From Antennarius striatus (Eukaryota; Chordata; Actinopteri; Lophiiformes; Antennariidae): a stretch of 64,000 bases of DNA. The notes beneath the pieces were generated by a model. The model was given only the letters and a program-made list of their open reading frames with translations, did no database searches and was not told the origin of the DNA. Below are positions 42,901-53,829 of the stretch, one piece after another (position 1 is the first letter of the stretch; the number at the start of each line of letters is the position of its first letter). The DNA lies in assembly GCF_040054535.1 (NCBI RefSeq), contig NC_090777.1, positions 16,254,001 to 16,318,000 on the forward strand, in the 5' to 3' direction. The translations under genes and the position numbers were made by a program.

Positions 42901-45900
42901 ACCCAGAGCAGATTGTTTTTCTTTCCTTTTGATGGGTTGAACACAGCTACAGGAAGTTGATGATGTTGCATTCCTTTACTCAAGTACCAGTAAACAATCC
43001 ATAAGCACACATTTTCGGGCAGATGACTATATGGACCTGATGTGTTGCTTTTTCTCCAGAACATGATACCAATGAGTAAACTGTTGGTGCACTCTAACCA
43101 CATAATGTTAACAGAGATATAGGCAGGCACTCGAAAGTCAAGGACCATATAGGCCACAGACATGGTGAGATAAGGCATCCAGAACAAGCTGAAGCCTAGC
43201 GTTAGGGCGAGCCACAGAGGTGGGTGTGGCCAGACAGTCTCCTCCTGACTGTTATCACTGACTTCTGTCTTGGTAAGGTTGACTGAGATGTAAAACAAGT
43301 CGCTCTTCTGGGGATCCTGTTCTTCTCTCAGCACAGCTATCCTATCAGCCTCTTTCAGCCACAGGGGAATATTTGGCCAAAAGGGCACTGTTGCACAAAG
43401 TACTGCTATGAAAAGCACCAAAGTGAAGTATGAAATTAGTACAGACTCTTCTACATCACACACTAGTGCCTTTCTCCATGACATATTGTCCAGTTCCATC
43501 AGCTCTGCTTTAACCGTGGAAAGGGAGTAGACAACAGCTAATATCCAGCACAGCAAAACAAAGACTGTGTTTCTCAGGTATTTGTAGAACGTCCTCTGGT
43601 TGCAGAAGTAGATGTCATCCAAACAGTAATCCATTAAACCGAGGGACATCATTGGCAGCGGCAGCGCTCCGTAGGTTGCCGATGCGTTAACCATGAGGAA
43701 GCAAAGTGTCACGGGGGATTTCTCAGGCCCGAGAAACCACACCGCTGTTAACAGGGACACCATTACCAAGTTGGCCACGACTATAGACAGGCTGCACACA
43801 TTTAAAAAGGAGGTGTACAGCTTCCGACAGCAGAAGTAAAAGACGGCTGCATCCAGTCCAAACTTGGAAAGCATGAGAAACACATATTTATCAAGGTTTG
43901 ACTGACAGCCAAGCTCCTCACTCCATTGGCTTATAATGGCCTGCATTCTGACAAATGGGTGCTTTTCACGATCACCTCAGTCAGCGTTTGTTATTGTAGC
44001 ATTTCTTCGGTTTTATACTAAGATGCTCCAGGAAATGCTGTGAAAGACAAGATGATATTGGTAAGAAGCTTTGGCCATGCAGTTAAACAAGAACAAACAT
44101 GTAGCTGCATGTGTCAAGAAACATTACCTTATCCTTCGCAGATCTTATCTCATAGTAAACATTAATACCAATATGAAGGATGCCCCACTCCTACTTTTTT
44201 AGCTGCTCAAACAATAAAAGTATTTTGTTTGTTCATGGTTTTTAGTGAATTTTAAGTTTGTCCAAAAAGGTGCAGGTTGAGTAGTGACAGTTAGCGTTTG
44301 AATCTGGTACCCTGACTTTGCAGCAACCCTAAAATAATAGTCCTGTTGCATGTCACGACTTGCACTTGTGAAGAAAATAGTGAAGGATCAACAGCATTCT
44401 CACTTGACTCGGAACTGAAATGTTGATTTCCCCATTCCACATTAGTTCACAAATATGCTTTGTTCAAGCTTACCTGTTGCCCCAGTCTGAATTTCCTGAA
44501 TTGTGGAGAGCAGTTTCTGCCCTTTTCTAACATAAATTTTACACAACAGTTAAAAACAAGAATTAGATTGTAATGGTAAGTGTGTACCTCCAGTCAGGTT
44601 TGTCCAAGTCCTTTGAAACTCAACAGAAATCTTGACACTTAACTCCCACAGAAATGAAAAGTATGTTCCAGAGAACGCTGACATGCCCGAGTCAGGATTT
44701 CTCAGAGTGTTGTTGGTGCAGTTGTTCCTGGTCAGTAAGTCTCCCTATGCTCCACCTTCCATTGTGAATGCAAACAGACTGATGGGCCACACCTTCTGTA
44801 CTTTGAATGAAGCCTGCATGTTGGTGTCCTATTTAATCCTGCAGTCATAGATCTTTTTTTGGTTGATCTTCCTGTTCTGTAACAGGTAACAGGTGGAGAT
44901 GGTTCATGTCTGCTGAATCTATACCCACTGACTGCTGGTGTTCATGTATAGAATTACTAGAGTCCTGGGAAACAGACATCTGGTGTTGAATGTAGGAACC
45001 CGATTCTATTTGTATAAGAAGACTTAGACAAATAGGTGAAGTTATTTATGCAGAAATACGCTTGATGCGGCACTGGGTTTTAACAATAGTAAATTCAACC
45101 TAATATGACAATAAAAATTTAAAATGTAAGTAGCAATTATAAACCTTTGAATACTTTTTATTTTACCCTAATTACTGGAGTGGTTTTAAAACCCAAAGGG
45201 ATCCTTCAAGGGGGTCCCACACAAAAAATTTAATAGCATATTCTAATAATCTATAATAGAATATTACATCATGTCCATCAAAAAAGTTCAAAAGTGTCAT
45301 ACTTCGTTCTAAACTAAATAATTTATAATCTGCATAATTACATGCCATTATCTTACCTGTTCTGAACTGACTTCAGCCAATGGCATTCCAGGCAAATCCA
45401 GCGCCCTGCGTTTGGTTGTTTCACATCAACACATGAACTTAGTTGGCTGACTGTGTTGTTGAGACAGAGAAAAGGCAGGAGATCCAGTAGCTGCTCGAGT
45501 CAGGAGACCGAGTGAAAGGAGTTGTGTGGTGATGTCAGTGAGACAGACCACTCTTTTTACAGCAGCACCCACAGATTGTTTACACACACAGTTAGACACA
45601 CGGACATTGTTCGAACAGTCAGCTATGGGCATGGCCCTTTGATTTGTGGGAGGCCTGGGTGGACAGACACCAACGTTGCCGTACGTACTGTATGCACAAT
45701 CACACTGTTCGTAGAGGATTTAATGTACTGCATCATGATTATGACGTCTTCTCAATTAGTTGGTTGTATGACTTTTGACTGGGAAAGCTTACAGAACTGT
45801 TACGCAATTAATTACATTTCATTTCATTTTGTTTCATATCAAAGCAGTGAGCACAACGAGATGGACAAAAAGAAGTCCCAGATAAGTCAGTCATTTGTCA

Positions 45901-48900
45901 AGTCATGTTACTGGTTAGCCCAGCTAAGCATGTCAATACCCCTGATTATCTTTGTGAACCAGGAACTCGCTCTTCCTGTCTATTCAATCTAGGTTAGCCT
46001 GAAGCTCAACTGACCTGTTTTTTGTGAAAATGCACTCCAAGCTTAAATATTTGTCTTTGTTTTTGTTGTCTTCTTTTGTCAGGATGTTGGACGAATGAAG
46101 ATTGAGCTGTTTGCCGATGTGGTTCCAAAGACAGCTGAGAATTTTCGGTAAAGAGAAAAACTGCCAGACAACAGTGATATCACAGATACATATTTAAATC
46201 GTAGTTTAATAAGTCCCAATATTCTTATCTTTTACAGGCAGTTCTGCACTGGAGAGTTCAAGTAAGGCTGTGAAGAACTGTACTTTGATTGCACACAGAC
46301 ACAACTAGGCCATGTTGGAGAGTAAAGCAGCCACAACCTGTTCTGTAACATCTGAGTAGTCCTGGCTTTGGGAGCAACCTGATACTTGACTATTAAACAA
46401 TGTTTTCCTCTTCCTGGGTGTGGAAACAGAAACCCGATGAACATAAAATGTTTTTACCAGGGAAACTTAATTTATTCAATCACATGCAGACCTGGCTAGT
46501 CAGGTTTTTGAAGGCCTTTTATTTATATGCATATGTATGACAAAGCAAGTGCAGGGACGGTATCACTGCACGAGTACTGCACGTAAATGAAGTGAAGCAA
46601 GCAGCTGGGAAATAAACCCTTAAGTTTAGACTGATTAGTTCTTTGAAATACTAGAAATCTGTAAAACTCTATTGTACTTGTACTATGTGACTACTAAACA
46701 CTGCCCTAAGGCATGATTTGGTGCAGTCAGATGGGTTCAAGCACAACTCTGCCTTTCTGATTTGCTTTTAGGTAGTACACAGAACTCCTAAGACTTTGTA
46801 AGAAAGGTTTATTGCATTAAGCTATTTTGTGTGGGGAAAAAAAGATCTGATTCTGCCAGACAATTAAGAACATACTACAGAGCAACAATTAATTAATAAT
46901 GTAAGAATACAGCAGTCATTGGTAGTAGAAATTTGAATCTTTAACATCTGTGCAGATTCAAATGTAAAATGACATATGCACAGTAACACTTGTAACAAAT
47001 TATACTAAACAGCTTTGCGTTACTGATATAGAGGCAGGGAATATCAGCTGAGTATAAGATACTGACATATCCCATTATTAACTGAATAATAGTAATTAAT
47101 AAATAGTTTAAATATCCTCTTGTGGAATAAAGTATTTCAAATATTAGTAGGTAATTGTGGTCCTTCATGGTTGAATTTGCGTATGACAACTCCTCGGCGG
47201 CAGTAGCTCAGCCCAAAAGGCGTCAGTCATCTCCTGAGCGCTGCTGATGTGCCCTAACCCCTGAGCTCTGTTACGCTACATGACTGCCCATCACTCTCTC
47301 CCTCAGTTACATATGCATGGGCCGTCTGTGTGTGTATGAAATATGTACTGTAGTGTCAAAAGCTGATGATAAATAATCAATACTGCTATCAGGAGGACCA
47401 AATATGGGTGGAACTTGAAATTGTTCGGGTTTTGCTCTGAACAAAACCCTCTTCAGTTCTTTAGCTCGGTTGAGAGGTATATCTTCAATAGTGAGACAAA
47501 TTGTATTATAAAAAGAGTTTACTGAAGAAGTTCAGCAGTTTACAAGTTGGTGAGGATACAGCGCTGGGCTCTCCAACAGACGCCGCAACAAACCTCTGGA
47601 GGAGAGTCCCGAATGTTCATTGGCCGTGATCTTTATAGTGCTTGGGTTAGACTGTCCTTGAGTCACCAGCCCCCTGGCTCAGCCTCGCATGTATCAGTAT
47701 CTATGTGCTGTGCTCGTTCTGTACTTGTGTTCAGAAAAGTATGTGATAGACAAGAACTAGATAGACAAGTGTTGTGCTATCTATGTTTGTGTAAGCAGAG
47801 GCGTTTTGTGGTCGTTTCCATTGTTAAATGGCAATTCCCAACAAAATCATTCAACAGAACCAGAACAGCTTTATTCCTGGCCTTCCCATGATGTCAATTG
47901 ACATTTAAATGTCCTCTCCAAGCTCACAGCAGATTGATTTGTGAGGTGTAGTTTACACTACAACACAATGTTTTTTGAATTTGATGCTTAATTTATTTTG
48001 TCCCATTTCAAACCTTTCTCCTACAGGAGGGATGGCGTCCCCATTGGTTTCAAAGGGTGTACATTCCACAGGTATGCCGCTTTTTCAGTGATTGTAATTC
48101 AAGTAGAGCACCAAACTCTCCAGGTTATTTTACATCTGCTGAAACAATCTCCTTGGATGTTTGCTTTCTGGCTTTTCTTTTATATGTCAGGTGCTAGAGG
48201 CTAATTAATGAAGTATGATCTTGGGCTTGGAATAAAATAATAGCATCTGGATGAGGTATTAAAAGTTGTATTGCTTTCACACTTTTTTTCCTTTAGTAGA
48301 GTAAATCAACAAGGTTTTGAACAAGTGTCTTTGGTGGTGATGCAAAAATTCATTGAATTCTGGTGGGGTTTGTTTCATAATCTGGATACATTTGTGGGAT
48401 AATGTCTCAAATGCTTGAACAACAATTGCACAATGACATCTGTATTAGGTCAACCTCAAATCGGTCAGATCTGATACAACCGAACCGAACAAACCTGGAG
48501 CAGTTCGTTCGGTTCAGGTCAGATCTTTTTTGTCCCTCAATGGGAAATTGGATTTGCAGCAGAATAAAATAGTAAAATGTATCCAGAATAAATAAGAGCA
48601 TGCCTTAAAATAAATAAAATGCTGCTGTGCAGTGCAGCTATTATGTTAGTGTAAAGCGCTTTTATTGCTCTAGGAACAAATAAAAATCTTAGTCTGTTGC
48701 TTTTCACCCTGGGGAACCTATAACTCCACCCCGATGGAGGAAACACAAATTTGTAAGAGAGCGGATGGTCAGCATAAGACAGGACTGACTGCGCCTTTTG
48801 CAGAATCTGCTTGTAAATATCTGTCAGAGAGGGCTGCGGAATGCTGATTATTTTGCTGTCCATTTTGACAATTTCAGACAATTTAAAAAGTCAATAGAAG

Positions 48901-51900
48901 ATTTATAAAATAAAATCATTAAAATATTGTCCACATTAAAAGTGATCAGTCTGTGGAGGAAATATAGTCCCTGCAGGCCCTTTTTGCGGATTAAAATTGT
49001 GATTCAACTTTGATTTTTGTTTGTTTTTTGAACATTCAACTTCAGGTAGTGATGGTCGCATCACAGTACAGGTCCGTGATCACCCTCTCCATTCTGGAGC
49101 AGACAGATGAAAACAGTGTCATAAGCAAATTTCAAAATATGCCTGTCCTTAAAATTACACCTGAAGTCATTTGTATAAATATACAAAAAAGGAGATAGTA
49201 CGCACCCTTGTGGTGAGCCAACTTCTTCTCAGATAAAATACCATTGGGTCTGACTGCCTGGTGCACACAAGTTAAAAAATAAAACACCGATTCTGCCATT
49301 CTAACATCAAGACTAACAATAGAAAGAAGTTTGTTAATTACAATGTGTTGCTGAATCGTATTAAAAGCTGACGGAAAATCCACAAATAACAGCCTAGCAT
49401 GGGTTTTTATGGACCTGAGGTGTTTATACAGGTACAGTAGTTAGACTGATAGCATCATTTAACCCTCTTTTTTTTGTCTATATGCAAATTGCTGGCTCTA
49501 AACCTTGTCCATGAGAAAATGTTCCATCAGTCGCTCAAATGTATTCATTACCTTTGAGGTCAGTGCCACGGGCCTCAGGTTATTGAGCCCTTTGGAGTTT
49601 TTGTTCTTTGCGATCGGTACAACAATGGACTCTTTCCACAGTTTTGGGACCTTATGCTGGATAAGAGACAAGTTAAAAAGATCAGAAAAAATATGACATA
49701 AATGATCTGCACGGTTTTTCAAGAGTTTACCAGAAATCAAGTCTGGCCCTGGCCTCTTTTTAGTGTTACACATTAGGAACATCGATCTAACATAGAGGGT
49801 GCTGATTGTTGGCTGGGAGCTCGCAAAACAGTTACTCAGTGAGTTCCACGCATCATTGTGCACATTTTTAGAAAGCTGTTCATCTTTAAGACGTAAATAA
49901 AAGTCATTCAATGTATTTGCAAGGTCTTAATTTGACTTAAAACCATCAAAGCTATGGATTTTCAATTGTTTTATTCTGTCTGGTTGGGCATAACATTTAA
50001 AAGTTACTCATTCGCTTCAGTTGCAAGGATTCAAGTCACCATTAAAGTTTCTTTTACTCCATAATGACCATTGATAATAACACACTACTGTGGGATAGAA
50101 AAAAAAACATGCTTGATTTTAACTTAAGGTTAAACTCTAGCTGAAACTGCTTATTCAAAAGTTAGGTCAAAGATTCAAAGGTATTCAAATAATTATTAAA
50201 ACATGGTTAAAAAAAACAATATTTAGACAAAACAGTAACAGCACACAATAAGGGTCAGACCCATTCACTACTTCTTGGTTTTTATGTTGTATTATTTTAC
50301 AGAATATTGTCAAAGCACATGTTGAGGCGCTGCATCAACGAGTCTGACATGTCAAACTGAGTGACTGAAAATGTTCTGATTGCAGCTTTTGTCAGCAAAA
50401 ATAATGAATGGAATGGTTTTTTTTGTTGTTGTTTTTTTTGGTAGGGTTATTAAAGACTTTATGATACAAGGAGGGGACTTTGTTAATGTGAGTACAGACA
50501 CACACACACACACACACACGCACACAACATCACAGTTTCTGCATTACAACTGAACTGAGTGTTAAAATCAATTACTGTCCAAATTTTTATCAAGCAAATT
50601 GGTAAATATAGTAAGCTGACTGTAATCATTTCCCTGTAGCAATTTTAACAGAGTGTTAAACATAACCTGAGAGGATAGAATGGGGTAAAGATAAAATTAA
50701 GTTGTGAATTACAGAGACCAACATTTTTCACTGCGGCAAGTATCTCTTTGAGTGGAATATTTGATAGTTCTGAATGTGTAAAGAGGTAAATCAGTTTTTC
50801 ATTCAGTTAAAAAATGTAAAAAGTTGCTTCAAAAGTTTGACGTATTCAAGTCACCATCAAGGGTGTGTGTCTTCCATATACAGTATGTTGACAAGACTTC
50901 TGCCGTCTACCGCCTCCCGCTGGACTGCTGAATTATTGCATATTTAAACTGAGGGTGAACCCTGCCTTATTACTGTACATCCTGTGAAGCGGTGATGTAA
51001 TTGTCAGTGTTCGTGTGTTCGTCCATCCGTCCGTCCATTCGTCCGTCCATTCGTCCATCAAATATCTTCACAACCGTTGCAGATAGAAAGATGAGAGAAA
51101 AAATACATTACTCGGGCGGCAAAGGGGATGAAAATGAGATGATGACCTTGACTTTGAGAAAAGTAGGTCATGGTCATATTTCAACTTTTGTACACTCAGG
51201 AACCGGATAAGATAGAAAGACGAGGGAGAAGACCAGTGTGAGTAAGACCATAGATCAAAGCATTAGCTTTGATCTGTCCTGAGATATTTTTGCACCTATC
51301 TCTGGAACCGGATAAGATAGGAAGATGAAACAAGGGTATCAAAATTAGATCACAACCTTGACCTTGAAAAACTAGGTCAAAGTCACATTTTGACTTTTAT
51401 ACATTTGCAGGTACACATCTCTGAAACCTCATGACAAATAGAACACACCAGTTACATGTTGGATGATGAGTCTTTTATTAAATGACCCTGACCTATGAAA
51501 GTAGGTCAGGGTAAATTTTTGAATTCAGGGGTGTCGCTGAATGTTGCAGTCTCGAACTGCCATGTTAACTTTTGTTTTTGATGAAGGGTGATGGAACTGG
51601 CATCTGCAGCATCTACAGGGGTCCTTTTGCTGATGAAAACTTTGATCTCAGGCATTCATCCCCTGGTCTTTTTGCTATGGTAAGCTTGTGCATCAGTGTT
51701 CATATGAGGATTTAAAATGTTATTCCATTACTGTCACAAATGAAAATCACCCATTGTTTAACAACACTGGGTGATGATGAAGATGAAGTGTGAATGTTGC
51801 CTTGTGTTGCAAAACACAAGTGAAATCCTGTTTAAGTACAATCCACTACTCTTATTTCTTCTGTTTTTGTTCACCTCTTATACCATATATACCATTAAAG

Positions 51901-53142
51901 GCAAATAAAAAAAGTTACCACTCTACTGTGCTGTAAAGCTGATCCCTTTATCTGGCTTTCACACATAAGATCATTTTCCATTCCCCTAATAATAAGTAGG
52001 TGTAGAATTAACTGGTTTCACCGGTAAACTAGATATGTTGTGAGATAACTAAATGCTGTAATGTGTTAGCCTGGTAGGATATCAGTCTTAAATGGGTGAT
52101 TTATATTAAAATCAACTTTTACATTTAGTTTTTTGTCGTGTTCAATATTTCAACAGATTCAACAAGTGTATGTTATGAGTACGCCTTCTCCTACTCGGTA
52201 CAATATAAGGGGTTGTGGTCATAATAATCATGTCAAATAAATAATTAGTGCTATTGTTAAATTTGATTGATCAGGGTTGTGTCGAACTCCGGATGTTACA
52301 CCTTATATCAGGAGATGAAATCTAACCAGAATGTCTTCCCAGTTTAATTCACTATTTAGCCTGAGTACAATAACTTTCTAACCGTAATGGAAATGATGAG
52401 ATTTTAGAGAGCGTCTTTGTAACCATAGTAACAGACTCACACTCCTAACTGTACAGGTTGCAGAGGAGGGAGAAACCATTGATGGAGCTGCTGTGCTTTA
52501 TTGCCATAACACATGGCAGCCCATTTTAAATTGTAATCAAAAAATGTTATCTGATTTCCTATGATGCTCTGGGATGGTAAAACCAATACAGTTACCTTTT
52601 TCCTTCATTCCTGTGAATCGACCATAATTAAGACTAATTTGTTGTAATATTACCATTTTTTCTGTGTGCCTCACTCAGGCAAACAGTGGTCCAGGGACAA
52701 ATGGCTGTCAATTTTTCATTACCTGCACTAAATGTGACTGGCTTGATGGGAAGCATGTTGTTTTTGGTGAGTGGCTACAATATTAATTGTTTACTCAAAT
52801 ATATTTATTGGTCTTTTTCCTTTTTGAGTTAAATTAAGGGTTTTTTTGTTGATTTTTTTTTTTGCTTGAATTTTTTTCTTTCAGGAAAGGTCATTGACGG
52901 CTTGTTGATCATGAGAAAAATTGAGGTAAATTCTCAATGTAACATTGATTTATAGGAATTATTTTTATTGGTTATTGTACATTCTTCAGGGAACAAAATT
53001 ACTGAAGGATTGAATGCTTCCGATCTGATCTGAGTTCATGTAATTTGCAGTCAGCCTTTCTTTCTCCTAACAGAATGCTCCTACTGGACCCAACAACAAA
53101 CCCAAGCTCCCCATCGTTATCTCACAATGTGGAGAGATGTGA
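36901..53142 (+). CDS. ppih: Peptidyl-prolyl isomerase H (cyclophilin H)
   Basis: PPIH is the nuclear cyclophilin (EC 5.2.1.8) of the U4/U6.U5 tri-snRNP and binds PRPF4; it assists spliceosome assembly. Exons are 36901-36966, 46083-46147, 46238-46261, 48027-48071, 50445-50487, 51587-51679, 52679-52766, 52885-52925 and 53074-53142. All are in phase and yield 177 residues, the exact human length. Visible are [32 protein letters not shown], the catalytic [58 protein letters not shown] and the end VISQCGEM. One segment reads GEFKRDGVPIG, a small swap relative to mammals. The acceptor of exon 6 (TGATGAAG) has a weak pyrimidine tract. AATAAA at 53373-53378 is the likely poly(A) signal. Intron 1 is 9.1 kb and contains an antisense receptor gene; other introns hold LINEs. 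Confidence 0.97.
37210..37788 (-). mobile_element. hAT-type MITE, copy A
   Basis: Terminal inverted repeats CAGTGGTTCTTAACC and GGTTAAGAACCACTG bound 579 bases without coding capacity. Flanking octamers TTGTAGCC and TCCTAGCC match at 6 of 8 positions, in keeping with an old 8-bp hAT duplication. It is homologous to, and inverted relative to, the copy at 56650-57706. It lies in ppih intron 1. Confidence 0.88.
38172..40024 (+). mobile_element. Short RTE LINE 3' end, split by a Rex3-like insertion
   Basis: 38172-38322 is the last 150 bases of the RTE element in plus orientation (ATGGAGGCAACTGATTCGCA, stop, then the GAAGAAGAAAG end). Its own imperfect duplication GTAGACATGCCTAA (38158-38171) / GTATACCTGCCTAA (40024-40037) lies on both sides of the Rex3-like element. 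So the RTE piece inserted first and its tail was then hit by the second LINE. Confidence 0.85.
38323..40010 (-). mobile_element. Rex3-like (RTE) LINE with internal inversion
   Basis: The 3' tail is (CATC)n at 38323-38374, i.e. (GATG)n on the minus strand, followed directly by the stop codon, as described for Rex3. Minus-strand coding 39185-38384 holds the RT from the FAD box region through [34 protein letters not shown] and [19 protein letters not shown]. From 39186 the same element continues on the plus strand with the upstream part of [45 protein letters not shown] and FMDRISR to about 39860. A non-coding segment then runs to 40010. The whole is flanked by a perfect 14-bp duplication GGAGAAGAAGAAAG (38309-38322 and 40011-40024). 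Several frames are broken; the copy is inactive. Confidence 0.9.
40558..40640. repeat. Dispersed AGGTCA repeat, short copy 3
   Basis: Only the GCAGTCAGAGGCTGCAACAT end with TACCCTGACCTACCCTGACT and TTTGACCTC remains. It is a truncated copy of the family seen at 15.3, 23.5 and 51 kb. Confidence 0.65.
41041..41196 (+). mobile_element. SINE 3' fragment
   Basis: It matches the distal body and tail of the SINE at 13011-13360 (GCGGTGCACTGGCGTC, CCTGCCTCACGCCC, AGGATAGGC, GAATGAATGAAT). The tRNA head is absent. Confidence 0.8.
42897..43946 (-). CDS. gpr160: GPR160-like orphan G-protein-coupled receptor
   Basis: This is a predicted seven-pass plasma-membrane receptor of 349 residues in a single coding exon. 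Hydrophobic segments lie near 21-40, 49-72, 80-104, 125-145, 168-190, 243-268 and 275-296. Features recalled from GPR160 are [18 protein letters not shown] (DYCL at 106-109 replaces the usual DRY), [15 protein letters not shown] and the [12 protein letters not shown] block before the last segment; human GPR160 is 338 residues. The ATG at 43946 begins [10 protein letters not shown], and no earlier in-frame ATG was found in the ORF. AATAAA on the minus strand at 42646-42641 is a candidate poly(A) signal. It lies wholly inside intron 1 of ppih on the opposite strand, so a 5' non-coding exon is possible upstream. Distant family calls can mislead; the GPCR call is stronger than the name. Confidence 0.8.
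   Translation of the reverse strand: MQAIISQWSEELGCQSNLDKYVFLMLSKFGLDAAVFYFCCRKLYTSFLNVCSLSIVVANLVMVSLLTAVWFLGPEKSPVTLCFLMVNASATYGALPLPMMSLGLMDYCLDDIYFCNQRTFYKYLRNTVFVLLCWILAVVYSLSTVKAELMELDNMSWRKALVCDVEESVLISYFTLVLFIAVLCATVPFWPNIPLWLKEADRIAVLREEQDPQKSDLFYISVNLTKTEVSDNSQEETVWPHPPLWLALTLGFSLFWMPYLTMSVAYMVLDFRVPAYISVNIMWLECTNSLLIGIMFWRKSNTSGPYSHLPENVCLWIVYWYLSKGMQHHQLPVAVFNPSKGKKNNLLWV
43980..46080. other. Rest of ppih intron 1
   Basis: No convincing exon on either strand. It probably includes the promoter and 5' UTR of the GPR160-like gene near 43950-44100, but no clear TATA box is seen. An open frame at 45522-45992 has no domain and poor composition. Confidence 0.4.
47194..47345 (+). mobile_element. 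Decayed SINE (family of 32247-32630)
   Basis: It retains CGGCGGCAGTAGCTCAG, CTCCTGAGCGCTGCTGA and a TGTGTGTGTATG end in the right order but lacks large parts. It lies in a ppih intron. Confidence 0.65.
47400..47995. other. Unassigned intronic segment
   Basis: A 345-base open frame (47547-47891) and a TTTATAGTGCTTGGGTTAG stretch with a GC-richer core are present. No domain or terminal repeats are recognised. It could be an LTR or DNA-transposon relic. Confidence 0.3.
48525..49930 (-). mobile_element. L2/CR1-like LINE relic in a ppih intron
   Basis: The minus strand encodes RT pieces: [27 protein letters not shown] and [20 protein letters not shown] (49911-49498), then [19 protein letters not shown] with GILSEKKL (49383-49132). 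C-terminal pieces such as [20 protein letters not shown] run to about 48600. The 3' end near 48545 has AATTTCCCATTGAGGG, typical of L2-type tails. Frames are interrupted. Confidence 0.85.
50496..50527. repeat. (CA)n microsatellite
   Basis: A CA-dinucleotide run lies just downstream of ppih exon 5, a few bases into the intron. Confidence 0.9.
50985..51570. repeat. Dispersed AGGTCA repeat, copy 4 (longest, reverse orientation)
   Basis: It has three inverted half-site clusters: 51142-51178 (GATGACCTTGACTTT then GTAGGTCATGGTCA), 51354-51386 (ACCTTGACCTTG then TAGGTCAAAGTCA) and 51482-51512 (CTGACCTATG then GTAGGTCAGG). The right end is GTTGCAGTCTCGAACTGCC, the reverse of the start of copies 1-3. 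A (CCGT)n-like stretch lies near 51028-51056. It ends about 20 bases before ppih exon 6. Confidence 0.75.
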
Positions 53143-53705
53143 CCCAACTTACTTCATGATTGCTTTCAGATTCTGAATTCTCATAAAAGATTTCACATTT
53201 GAGGTGGGTTTAGATACTGACAGGATGTAATTAATATATGGTATCGAAAGAAACCATATATTACAAAGAAGAAGAAGAAATTCCTTTCTAAAATGTGAAT
53301 GTGTACCCCGTCATTAAAGAAAGTTGGACTTTTTTTGAGAAATTCTTATAGTTTAGTGTATCATATGTGATGAATAAATTTTTTTACATCCCAAAAATTT
53401 TGGAGGAAGTCTGGGAGTTTTTGTTAATATTTTCAAAGTTGTTTTTTGTTTACAATTCAGCTGTTTGGCTGAAATGTGTTGAGACAGGATCAATCCTTGG
53501 ACCTTGGTTCTTTGGTCACTTGATTGGTTGTTTCATTAGGAAAAATCTTTGTAACTTGCCACCAGAGAAGACACCAGCCTTCTGCCCCTGCCACCATGGC
53601 AGGTTTTGCATATAGATTTGATGAACATTAAATATCAAGCTGAAATTTTGTCTAATGTAATTGAGCAGCACTTCAAAAATGTATGTAAATTGATGGTCGT
53701 GGTTA

Positions 53706-53825
53706 TCCAAAGCTGTTTAAAACAATCCACTGGACTTAAGAACTGAAGAGGCCTCTTGGATGAGCGATGAAACCTCTTCAAGAAACTTTCTTCAAGTCCA
53801 GTGGATTGATTTAAACAGCTTTGGA
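53706..53825. repeat. Long imperfect palindrome downstream of ppih
   Basis: The left arm 53706-53742 and right arm 53788-53825 are reverse complements over about 37 bases with one mismatch and one extra base. A 45-base centre contains GAAGAGGCCTCTTGG and GATGAAACCTCTTC. It lies beyond the ppih poly(A) signal and looks like a foldback or MITE. Confidence 0.85.
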
Positions 53826-53829
53826 CAAT

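Noticed and set aside
45522..45992. 156-codon plus-strand open frame in ppih intron 1
   Set aside because: No domain, no splice phase with ppih and composition like random AT-rich sequence.
53750..53785. Centre of the palindrome (GGATGAG...GAAAC) as a hammerhead ribozyme
   Set aside because: The CTGATGA box has two mismatches and stem II would be only a few bases; a foldback repeat explains it better.
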